64,000 nt of DNA, taken from NCBI RefSeq assembly GCF_047601505.1, contig NZ_JASGJD010000001.1, positions 1,984,001 through 2,048,000 of the forward strand. Reading direction: 5' to 3'. Below are positions 7,972-15,353 of the stretch, piece by piece. Every line of letters starts with the position of its first letter. Position 1 is the stretch's first letter. Under the pieces are notes generated by a model, which made no database searches, was not told the origin of the DNA, and saw only the letters and a program-made list of their open reading frames with translations. Position numbers and translations under genes: made by a program. Source of the stretch: Cloacibacterium sp047601505. GTDB taxonomy: Bacteria > Bacteroidota > Bacteroidia > Flavobacteriales > Weeksellaceae.

Positions 7972-8553
7972 TTATGTCCATAGTTTTATTACTGCTAAAA
8001 TACTCATTATTAAAGTCAGTCCACCAATTACCCAAACAGAAATCTTAATTGTCTTTTGGTTGTCTGTAAGTAACTGTGTCTGCTTGTTGGTTTCTGCTTC
8101 AATAACTTGTCTTAATTCTTTTGTGTTTTTTGCAAACTCAATTTCAAAAATTTGTTTGATTTGATTTCGCTCGCTCTCAATTAGCTTTTTTATTTCTGAT
8201 TTATTGTCGTCAAGTTTTATTTTGATTGTACTTTCAAGGTCTTTGTAAAAATCCTTGTTTTCTTTTCGGATTTGGTCAGTTTTCTCCTCAATAAGTTTTG
8301 CAAGCTCGGTTTTATTCTGCTTGTTAGAGTTTTCAAGTTCAACTAAACTTTGAGCAACTTTTTCTTGCTGTGCTTTTTGAAGCTCATTTATTTTGTCAAG
8401 CGTTTTGCTGTTTTCGTCAAATTGCTTGCTTATTTCGTTATATGTTTCTGTTAGTTTTTGTAGCTTTTTATAAGCATCTGAAACGGCTTTAAGCTGTCCA
8501 ACTTCTTGATTGAACTCTTCAAGCGTTTCATTAAATTTCTGCAAGTTGCTCAT
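7972..8553 (-). CDS. Coiled-coil protein with C-terminal membrane anchor
   Basis: A 193-residue protein made of a long continuous heptad-rich coiled coil (about residues 5-165, rich in K, E, Q and N, including LEEKTDQIRKENKDFYKDLEST-like stretches) followed by one C-terminal transmembrane helix (ISVWVIGGLTLIMSILAVIKLW). There is no signal peptide, so a tail-anchored inner-membrane protein with a cytoplasmic rod is predicted. Its start overlaps the end of the nuclease-helicase gene by 23 bp and both share one cassette, so the two are co-transcribed and probably act together. A role as sensor, scaffold or membrane effector of that helicase is inference. Confidence 0.7.
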   Translation of the reverse strand: MSNLQKFNETLEEFNQEVGQLKAVSDAYKKLQKLTETYNEISKQFDENSKTLDKINELQKAQQEKVAQSLVELENSNKQNKTELAKLIEEKTDQIRKENKDFYKDLESTIKIKLDDNKSEIKKLIESERNQIKQIFEIEFAKNTKELRQVIEAETNKQTQLLTDNQKTIKISVWVIGGLTLIMSILAVIKLWT

Positions 8554-11500
8554 ATAATGTCTTATTTAGTTTTTTTAGTTCTTGTAATTTTTGTGCATAA
8601 ACATCATTGAGCAAATATGCCAAATCGTAATATTCTGCAAGCTCTTCCAACATTTCAGGATAGTATTCTGAAATAGATTGGCTCAATTCCATTTTTTGTT
8701 CTTCGGTCAAGTGTTTGCCTAAAACTTTCAAGCGATATAAAAAATCGCTTTGTTCTTCTTCCGTAAAAGTTTGTTTGATGCTTGACAAAGCACTTTCAAA
8801 ACGTTCTTTTCCGTCACTATCTTCATAGTCATTCAATGCTAAGCGAACAAAACCGCTTAAAAAATTTAGACCGACATTATTACGATAACTTTCTAAAAAT
8901 CGGCTGATGCTATCTTTTAATTTTTCAAATTCAATCTTGTTTGGGAATTGGTTGTTAGATGTCAGAACTTCAAACCATTTTTCATATTCCTTTGGATTTT
9001 CAGCAATATGTTGAAGTACAAATGTTGTTTCAGAAAATATAAAATAACTGTCAATTCTTTGCTTGAAACTTTCGCTGTCTTCAAACTCCGAACACCAATC
9101 TGAAAGTGTTTTTAAAGATTGTTTACGACCATAAGCAATATTTTCAAAAGTCCAATTCAGTAAATACCAAACTGATTTTTCTAAAATTGAATTTTGAGGA
9201 ATTTTCTCAATTTCGGTTTTTACATCTGTGTTTGGTTCATACTTTGTAATGTAATCCGAAACGCTTTTAATAATGTGATTTTCTTCAAGAGTTTTGAACT
9301 GAACTTCAAAATGGTCAATAAAATTTGTTGTCCAATCGGAAACAATTCCTAAAAGACTTAAACGATAAATTGCTTTTTGTAAAGTGTCGCTATTGATGTG
9401 TAAATTGTTACGAGCATCATTCCAAAATATCCGAAGTTTTGCATTTTCTCGGAAGTATTTTGTGATTACACCTAAAATGATTTCAAAGTCTTTTTCAATA
9501 TCATTTTGCCCTTGTGTAAAGAGAAAAACTTGTTTAAAAATATCTCTTCCGTTCCATCTTACTTCATCGCTTATTTCTTTCATTTCGGCAAAAGTTGTGT
9601 CTTTATGAAACAATCTTTGCACTCGTTCTTCATCGTGAGTTTCGGGCGAATAAAGCACAAAACATTTTCCTATTTTATTTTTGTTTTCCTTTTTTCGTTT
9701 GTCCCAACGTCCTGCTCTTCCTGCTTCTTGATATAATGCTTCAACCGAACTGGGCAAACCGTAATGAAAAGTGTAATGAATATTTTGTTTGTCAATACCC
9801 ATTCCGAAAGCTTTGGTCGCAACTAAAAGCTGATATTTATTTTCTTTAAAATCCTTTTGAATTTTTTGCTTGTATTTATTAAATTCATCTCTTGCCATTA
9901 CTGGCTCTGTTCCAATTTTTCTTCCTGTATTTTCGTCTATAATATCACGTTTTGGAATATCTCCCGAAAACCAACCTACTTTGTTTTGATAAATAGTATT
10001 TAATGTGTTTGAAACTTGATAACAACCATAAGCACCGTTTACGTTGGGTGTAAATACCAAACCTGCTTTTTCTGTTGTTTCAATAAAGCTTTCCGTATCT
10101 TTTAAATCTTCAAGAATTTCTCGGATTTTTTGGCTTTTATTTCCGTTGTCGTTGATAACATTAAATTGTAATTCCTTTCTGCTATAATCCAAAAGCGATT
10201 TAATATTTTCATCTTCCAAACATTGCTTTTGTCTTGAAAATTCAATTTTGATGTCTTTTAAAACATTTACGGAAGCGGTTGCAGTTAAACCAATAAATTT
10301 TATTTTACCTTCTCCGTTTTCATCTTTCGGGCTTAATTTGTCGATTGTTTTGGCTAAATTCAAATACGAAGTTCTAAAATCGTGTCCCCATTCTGAAAGG
10401 CAATGCACTTCGTCTACAACTGCGTAAGCTATTGAGAAATTTGCAACAATAGCACTTATCTTTTCTCGGAAGGTTGGGATTTGGAATTTTTCAGGCGAAA
10501 TCCAAACAAATAAATATCGTCCTTGCTCAAAATTTCTTTCAATATCTCGTCTTTCGTCTGCTTCCAAATCGCTGGTAATAAAACTCACATTGGTTACAAG
10601 AGTTTTTACCAAATTATCGTTTTGGTCGTACATCAAAGATTTGATAGGGCAAACAACAAAATTGATACTTGGTTGAAGCAAACAAGGAAGTTGATAGCAC
10701 AAAGATTTTCCGCCACCTGTCGGTAAAAGTCCGATTGTGTCTTTTCTGTTCAATACATTGGAAACTATTGGGAATTGTCCTTCTCTAAAATTTGTTTTGT
10801 CGAAAATATTATCAAGGAAAAACTCCAAAGTAGTTTTGTCTTCATCAGTTACATTATAATTGATTGGTTCAGTTGTGCTAACTCTGAAATAGTTTTTGTC
10901 TTTTACAATGTCAAAATAATCTGTGCGGACAAAAATCACATCTTCGCTGATTTTGTTTTCGTCTGTGTAGCGTTTGAATAACGAAAAGTCAATATTTACT
11001 GCTTTTGTTGTTGGTTGAAATTTCTTTTTGTCGTTTGTAATTTCAATTTTGAAATTTGGCTTTTTTAGTTCTTGTTTATTTTTAAGTTGCCAAAGTTTAT
11101 CAATCCAAATGAGCAAATCGTTTATAGCCAATTCAGCAAAATCGGGTAAATTTTCGTGAGCTAAAATATTGAAATTCCAATCTTCATCAAATGTCAAATA
11201 TTTGTGAGTAAGCAACTCAATGAGCAAAACTTGAAAACGGATTATTGCCGTAGGCAATAATTTCGTTTTAATTTCTTCTTCACTCATTTGGTTTTCTTCT
11301 ATTTTCTCACAAGCATTTTTGTAGTAGGATAGAAGTTTCTCAAATCTTTCAAGATGATTTAAAATAGTTTCAACTTTTGAAACATAAGAACCGTTTCGCA
11401 ATTCTCTAGTGTCAATTCTTACGGTTGTAATTCCTTTGTTGGATAAAAAGTTGTCTCTTGTACTGTCAGAAAATCGGGTTACTTCATCAAGTTTGTGTTG

Positions 11501-11962
11501 TTGTCCGTCAATTTCAATTACAAGTTTGGCTTGTGGTAAATAGAAATCAACTTGTTGGTTGATGAAGTTTTTATCATCTTCTCCAATAATTTCATTGATT
11601 TGAATTTCGGGAATTAGCAACGATTGAATAAAAGAATATTCGCCAAATTCATTTGGAATAATTCTTTCAAAAAAATCTTTTGCTGGGTAATAGTTATTGT
11701 CTTTGTCGCCTTTTATTGTGTCGTTCCAAATTGGTGTTTGGTTTGTCGCAAACAAAAAACGCTCTTCAAAGTTGTCAAGTTTATGAATTTCTCCTAATTC
11801 AGATTGTAGATATTTTGAAAGAGTTGTCGGAAAGCCACGTTGCAATATATTCTTTGTCACATACAAAATTGGCAACAAGTCAGCATTTGTCTGATTTGTT
11901 ACGAGGTTCTGAATTACAAAATTTGGATTAGTATATGTGTAGTTTGCCGTGTATTTCTTCAT
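8531..11962 (-). CDS. DUF559-like nuclease fused to RecQ-type DNA helicase
   Basis: A 1143-residue protein. Residues about 135-190 carry a Vsr/DUF559-type PD-(D/E)XK nuclease signature (QQVDFYLPQAKLVIEIDG then QQH, with D139, E150, D152 and H156). Residues about 380-780 are a superfamily-2 RecQ helicase: Walker A LLPTGGGKS (412-420), DEVHCLSEWGHDFR (517-530), GLTATAS, and motif VI QEAGRAGR. The last 350 residues are a long helical domain unlike the RecQ HRDC domain. This is far longer than housekeeping RecQ (about 600-730 residues). Fused nuclease-helicases beside a membrane protein in cassettes or islands are often anti-phage systems; that role is inferred. It overlaps the coiled-coil gene downstream by 23 bp. 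Confidence 0.85.
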   Translation of the reverse strand: MKKYTANYTYTNPNFVIQNLVTNQTNADLLPILYVTKNILQRGFPTTLSKYLQSELGEIHKLDNFEERFLFATNQTPIWNDTIKGDKDNNYYPAKDFFERIIPNEFGEYSFIQSLLIPEIQINEIIGEDDKNFINQQVDFYLPQAKLVIEIDGQQHKLDEVTRFSDSTRDNFLSNKGITTVRIDTRELRNGSYVSKVETILNHLERFEKLLSYYKNACEKIEENQMSEEEIKTKLLPTAIIRFQVLLIELLTHKYLTFDEDWNFNILAHENLPDFAELAINDLLIWIDKLWQLKNKQELKKPNFKIEITNDKKKFQPTTKAVNIDFSLFKRYTDENKISEDVIFVRTDYFDIVKDKNYFRVSTTEPINYNVTDEDKTTLEFFLDNIFDKTNFREGQFPIVSNVLNRKDTIGLLPTGGGKSLCYQLPCLLQPSINFVVCPIKSLMYDQNDNLVKTLVTNVSFITSDLEADERRDIERNFEQGRYLFVWISPEKFQIPTFREKISAIVANFSIAYAVVDEVHCLSEWGHDFRTSYLNLAKTIDKLSPKDENGEGKIKFIGLTATASVNVLKDIKIEFSRQKQCLEDENIKSLLDYSRKELQFNVINDNGNKSQKIREILEDLKDTESFIETTEKAGLVFTPNVNGAYGCYQVSNTLNTIYQNKVGWFSGDIPKRDIIDENTGRKIGTEPVMARDEFNKYKQKIQKDFKENKYQLLVATKAFGMGIDKQNIHYTFHYGLPSSVEALYQEAGRAGRWDKRKKENKNKIGKCFVLYSPETHDEERVQRLFHKDTTFAEMKEISDEVRWNGRDIFKQVFLFTQGQNDIEKDFEIILGVITKYFRENAKLRIFWNDARNNLHINSDTLQKAIYRLSLLGIVSDWTTNFIDHFEVQFKTLEENHIIKSVSDYITKYEPNTDVKTEIEKIPQNSILEKSVWYLLNWTFENIAYGRKQSLKTLSDWCSEFEDSESFKQRIDSYFIFSETTFVLQHIAENPKEYEKWFEVLTSNNQFPNKIEFEKLKDSISRFLESYRNNVGLNFLSGFVRLALNDYEDSDGKERFESALSSIKQTFTEEEQSDFLYRLKVLGKHLTEEQKMELSQSISEYYPEMLEELAEYYDLAYLLNDVYAQKLQELKKLNKTLYEQLAEI

Positions 11963-12017
11963 TCAATATTTCTGTCGTTTGGTTTTGTCGGTGCGGTCGG
12001 ATACGCTTGCCGATAAC

Positions 12018-12361
12018 GACTCGGCGGCTTTGTGAAGTTTTCACAGGAAGCAAGGCTTCCATGAGAAAATTTTGCAAAAGCGCATGATGTGCGAAGTCTG
12101 CGAAGCGGAGAGCACATCAGGCGGTGTGAGCCGCCGAGTCGATGTGGTCGGAAGTAGCGGAGCGGATTTCGACCACATCGGAAAAAGTATTGGCGAAGTG
12201 CGGGCGAAAATGAACGAAAAGTTCAGTTTCAACCAATCGTAGCCGATATTTTTTTCGTGGAACTAAGTTATAAAAAATTGTGGAATGAAAAAATAGCGGC
12301 GGCAAAAAAAGTAGAGTAGTTCAACTTAGACTTTAACCCCGCATTTTGCCAATACAATGTT
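12018..12361. other. attC-like site 5 carrying a 162-bp insert
   Basis: The core AAC ends at 12017 and the GTT starts at 12359. The outer stem is 12187-12204 with 12338-12355 (GTATTGGC...GCCAATAC). The sequence after the 162-bp insert, GAAAAAGTATTGGCGAAG, matches the uninterrupted site 2 (GAAAAAGTATTTGCGAAG) that there follows AACG directly. This shows that the element was inserted exactly between AACG and GAAAAAG. No gene is present in this 413-bp gap. Confidence 0.7.
12019..12180. repeat. 162-bp multi-hairpin element, copy 3
   Basis: Identical by eye to the copy at 7666-7827, with the same position and orientation after the AACG core. It lies upstream of the nuclease-helicase gene relative to transcription, with the helicase start 56 bp away. 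Confidence 0.8.
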
Positions 12362-12375
12362 AGCTGTAGTGGCAA

Positions 12376-13278
12376 TTATAAACTTTCTAAAGTATCAAAC
12401 AAGTCAAATTCGTGTACAATAATTAAATTAACTCCATTTTTTCTATGTTTCATTGCTTGTTCAATTTTCTTTCCATAACAAGTGAAAGCCCAACAAGTAT
12501 TTTTTTCGTCACAAACAATTAAATAATCTAATTTTGAACTTACAGAGTTAACTACAAAACCACCATAAAGTTCAATTTTTTCGGCAATTTCTCTGCGTTT
12601 ATAAGTTTGAGAAACACCTGTAATACAAAATGTCTTTTCTTGAATTTTTATTTCTGGATCAATTTGATAAAATCCCATTTTTAATGTTTCGATTAAAGAA
12701 TTGTTTGAACTATTTTCGGAATCTCCAGTAATACTTTTACAGAAATCTAAAATTGTCTTGTGTTCATCTTCTGTAATTTTCTTATCAAGAATTATATTTA
12801 AAGTTAGATTATAAATTTCGTCATAAGGATAAGTATTTTTTAAATATTCATTATCGTCTAACCAATCTTTTAGATAGCGTAATTCTTCAATATTAATTTC
12901 GTTGTCAATTGAGATTCCCATTAAAATTCCAATCAACCTTTGTATTCCAGCTGTGATTGCTGTGTAATAACCTTTTTTATCAATGTATTGATTACAAAAC
13001 CAAATAATATTTTCACATTCTTCTTCTGTTAATACTTCATCAGATAAACTTTCTCTTAAAAGTTTTATGACTTCTTGATATGGATTTCTATTTTCATATT
13101 CACGAGCTGAATTTATCCATTTTTGAATTTCAGATTTCTCAAGTTCGGTAATTTTGTTATCGCTTTTTATTCCGCTAATAATTCCAACCAGAGTTTGTAA
13201 ATCTTTTTCAATAATTGCTGGATTTAAAAACTGTTTATGTTCTTGATTATCGAATTTGTCAAAATTTGCGGTATTCAT
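12376..13278 (-). CDS. BRCT-domain protein with duplicated helical N-terminal module
   Basis: A 300-residue protein. Residues about 215-295 form a BRCT domain of the NAD-dependent ligase or replication-factor C type (KTFCITGVSQTYKRREIAEKIELYGGFVVNSVSSKLDYLIV), a fold that binds DNA ends or phosphopeptides. The N-terminal half holds two copies of a helical unit, LVGIISGIKSDNKITELEKSEIQKW and LIGILMGISIDNEINIEELRYLKDW, each followed by a shorter LTEEE/ITEDE-type helix pair; these look TerB-like. There is no nuclease or ligase motif, so the function is unknown; DNA damage or invader DNA sensing is a guess. It is the only gene of its cassette, bounded by GTTAGCTGTAGTGGCA (12359) and its inverse ending at 13322. 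Confidence 0.75.
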   Translation of the reverse strand: MNTANFDKFDNQEHKQFLNPAIIEKDLQTLVGIISGIKSDNKITELEKSEIQKWINSAREYENRNPYQEVIKLLRESLSDEVLTEEECENIIWFCNQYIDKKGYYTAITAGIQRLIGILMGISIDNEINIEELRYLKDWLDDNEYLKNTYPYDEIYNLTLNIILDKKITEDEHKTILDFCKSITGDSENSSNNSLIETLKMGFYQIDPEIKIQEKTFCITGVSQTYKRREIAEKIELYGGFVVNSVSSKLDYLIVCDEKNTCWAFTCYGKKIEQAMKHRKNGVNLIIVHEFDLFDTLESL

Positions 13279-13323
13279 TTCTATTATTGGTTTTGCGGTA
13301 TTTTTGTGCCATTACAGCTAACG

Positions 13324-13484
13324 ACTCGGCGGCTTTGTGAAGTTTTCACAGGAAGCAAGGCTTCCATGAGAAAATTTTGCAAAAGCGCATGATGTGCGAA
13401 GTCTGCGAAGCGGAGAGCACATCAGGCGGTGTGAGCCGCCGAGTCGATGTGGTCGGAAGTAGCGGAGCGGATTTCGACCACATC
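13324..13484. repeat. 162-bp multi-hairpin element, copy 4 (array edge)
   Basis: Fourth copy, again directly after AACG. Here the element is followed by unrelated AT-rich sequence (ACTCAAATATAAAC) instead of an attC-like arm, and the last base differs. This marks the right end of the cassette array. Confidence 0.8.
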
Positions 13485-13963
13485 ACTCAAATATAAACAA
13501 TATTCTTGCAAAAGCTTATAAATAGGGTAGTTTTTTATATTTTTATACGATTAGGTTCAACATAAGTACAACATTTCAGAAATGCTCTACAAAACAATAG
13601 ATTTTCTTCTTTTGTACTTATGCTAAGTTACAAATATCTTGGTAATAAGACAAATGCGAGCAAAAAAAAGAATTTTGAACTTTTTTAAATTTATTACTAA
13701 AAGTTACTCTTTTATACTTTTTTTGGAAAGTAGGTTAGTATAAACGAGCTTACGTTTCAAAAAAATTATGCCATTTTCTGTAATTGTTAATGAAATATGA
13801 TTTAGATTTTTTTCATTTACCTCAAAGCTGAATGTCAAAAGAAATATAATTAATACAGCTTGCTTAATTCAATAGAATTAGTTTTGAAGTATCATAATAT
13901 GTAAAAAGGACAAGCAACTAATGCTCATCCTGTATATTAATGTTTAAAAAACAATTTGTCTAA
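13485..13963. other. AT-rich gap without a gene; possible island boundary
   Basis: No coding potential is seen in this 479-bp stretch. It holds the inverted pair CATAAGTACAA (13561-13571) and TTGTACTTATG (13612-13622). It also holds the sequence AACATAAGTACAACATTT (13559-13576), which recurs imperfectly beside the integrase gene at 36365-36382. Confidence 0.5.
13559..13576 (+). other. Candidate attachment-site repeat, left
   Basis: AACATAAGTACAACATTT matches AACAAAGGTACAACATTT at 36365-36382 in 16 of 18 positions and in the same orientation. One copy lies just outside the excisionase-like gene and the other just outside the integrase gene, as expected for attL and attR of a 22.8-kb insertion. 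The short length leaves chance as a possibility. Confidence 0.35.
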
Positions 13964-14245
13964 TTATCTCTTCAAAAAAGCTTTGTTGTAATTTTCGTTC
14001 AAAAATTTTTCAACATCCGAGAGTTTGTAGTAAATTTTATTGCCAACCTGCGAAAAGGAAATACGCCCTTCATCACGCCAAGTTTGTGCAGTACGTTTGG
14101 ATATTTTCATGAGTGTTTGAAATTCCTGATTATCCATAAATTTGTCTTTTGTAGATTCATTCTTATTATCCAAACGTTTGGTAATATCATCTAAACGGTT
14201 TATTAATTCCATATACTGTTCTTTGGATATAATATATACTTCCAT
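13964..14245 (-). CDS. Excisionase-like helix-turn-helix protein
   Basis: A 93-residue protein of the MerR/excisionase-like group common in Bacteroidota mobile elements. The N terminus is a short coiled coil (MELINRLDDITKRLDN). Residues about 38-85 form the HTH with the usual FMDNQEFQTLMKISKRTAQTWRDEG, then ISFSQVGNKIYYKLSDVEKFL, where the GNKIYYKLSDV strand is the wing. Such proteins bind DNA ends during excision or regulate mobilisation genes. It sits alone, between the array edge and the toxin operon, opposite the integrase at 35050-36267 that bounds the same region. Confidence 0.75.
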   Translation of the reverse strand: MEVYIISKEQYMELINRLDDITKRLDNKNESTKDKFMDNQEFQTLMKISKRTAQTWRDEGRISFSQVGNKIYYKLSDVEKFLNENYNKAFLKR

Positions 14246-14639
14246 CTGTAATTTTTTTTAGATTATACCTGTAAAATTGAAACTTAAAAGCTTTAAGAGC
14301 AATAGCAACAAAGGGACTTGGGTTAAATAAAAACAATCTGGATAAAGCAGAAATTGATAAAGATTAAAAAATAATAAATTGGAATAATCTAAAAAATTAA
14401 ATTCGATTTGTTGAGAAAAGAAAAGCTAGTTCCGCAGCTTTTCCTCCCTTTTTGAAAAAAAGGCAAGAAGGTCTTTGAGCCAAAATTTTGCAAAAATTTG
14501 TGGGTACAAAGACACATCTTGCCAAAATAAATGTCAATGGATTTCACGCCTTTAAAAAATATCGTAAAATGCTAATTATAAACGATTTGGAATTAATTTC
14601 TTTGGGAATAAAAAAAACTCAAAAGAAATGGATATCTAG

Positions 14640-14755
14640 CCTGTACCTATTTTACGCAGGTTTGTGATTAGGCTGTATTTCAAATACGCAGGTTTGTGAT
14701 TAACCTGCATTTATTTTACACAGATTGTAGCTCAACCTGTATCTTTTTTACTCAC
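14640..14755 (+). repeat. 32-bp tandem direct repeats, about 3.6 copies
   Basis: Units begin at 14640, 14672, 14704 and 14736 (partial). Each starts with CCTGTA or GCTGTA-like sequence; units one and two share ACGCAGGTTTGTGATTA exactly, and unit three is more diverged (ACACAGATTGTAGCTCA). The regular spacing near three helical turns suggests iteron-like binding sites for a replication, transfer or regulatory protein. Confidence 0.75.
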
Positions 14756-14938
14756 CCTTCACGGTTTGGATGTATCAAATAAACACAGGTATAAAGCGAG
14801 TTTTTTAGGGAAAGCCTATGAAAAAGTTCCCTTACATAGTCTTTTATACCATTTACGAAAATTTAAAAATTATCTTCATAAAAGCCGTCTTTAACACCAA
14901 CCAAGATGACCAAAAATACACCAACATAAAATAAACAA

Positions 14939-14968
14939 AAAACGCTAACCTCTTACAGTTAGCGTTTT
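14939..14968. terminator. Bidirectional intrinsic terminator
   Basis: An 11-bp perfect stem AAAACGCTAAC/GTTAGCGTTTT with an 8-base loop. It ends in a T-rich run on the plus strand and TTTTTTG on the minus strand. It lies about 50 bp after the end of the minus-strand toxin operon. Confidence 0.8.
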
Positions 14969-15016
14969 CTTTTATTTATGGCTCAAAGTTGCAAACTTTG
15001 CAGTAGCGGGGGATCA

Positions 15017-15352
15017 TTATTCTTTTTTAAGATAAAATTTTTTATTTACAATTCCATTTTTTATAGGAAATAATTTTTTATTCTGTATTTTAAAGCTTAA
15101 GGTGTCAGCAGGAAAACCTGTTTCAGATGAATCTAAATAGCAAATTATTTTGTCATTTTCTTTTTTCCATTTACCCTTTGAAAAAATGCTAATCGTATGT
15201 ATTTCTTTTTTTTCAACAGTATTATCAGTATTAAGTATTATTTGAAAAAAAACACTCTTATCTTTTGAATATTTAGTGTTATATACACCATAAATATTTT
15301 TATTACAAGATAATAATAACACTAAAAAAATAATTGTTAAAAAAGACTTCAT
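15017..15352 (-). CDS. Small lipoprotein, candidate immunity protein
   Basis: The start is placed at the ATG at 15352 (MKSFLTIIFLVLLLSCNK), which gives a textbook lipoprotein signal peptide with lipobox LLSC. The longer frame to 15379 lacks this and overlaps the upstream gene. The mature part (about 94 residues) is a beta-rich domain (YGVYNTKYSKDKSVFFQIILNTDNTVEKKEIHTISIFSKGKWK), reminiscent of lipocalin-like folds. It begins one base after the stop of the RHS gene, so it is translationally linked. A membrane-anchored partner right behind a toxin-bearing RHS gene is the usual place of an immunity gene; that role is inferred. Confidence 0.65.
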   Translation of the reverse strand: MKSFLTIIFLVLLLSCNKNIYGVYNTKYSKDKSVFFQIILNTDNTVEKKEIHTISIFSKGKWKKENDKIICYLDSSETGFPADTLSFKIQNKKLFPIKNGIVNKKFYLKKE

Positions 15353-15353
15353 T

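Larger units (their letters stand above)
14246..15016. other. Noncoding region with tandem repeats
   Basis: No gene is seen in this 771-bp stretch. It contains a short palindromic stretch near 14424-14440 (GAAAAGCTAGTTCCGCAGCTTTTC), the 32-bp tandem repeats at 14640-14755 and a bidirectional terminator hairpin at 14939-14968. The style resembles intergenic DNA of Bacteroidota conjugative elements, but no transfer genes are present. Confidence 0.5.

Noticed and set aside
12041..12305. Two overlapping open frames in the repeat near 12.1 kb
   Set aside because: Both are translations of the 162-bp element and attC-like arms.
14640..14755. CRISPR array
   Set aside because: The 32-bp units are contiguous tandem repeats without unique spacers, and no cas genes are nearby.
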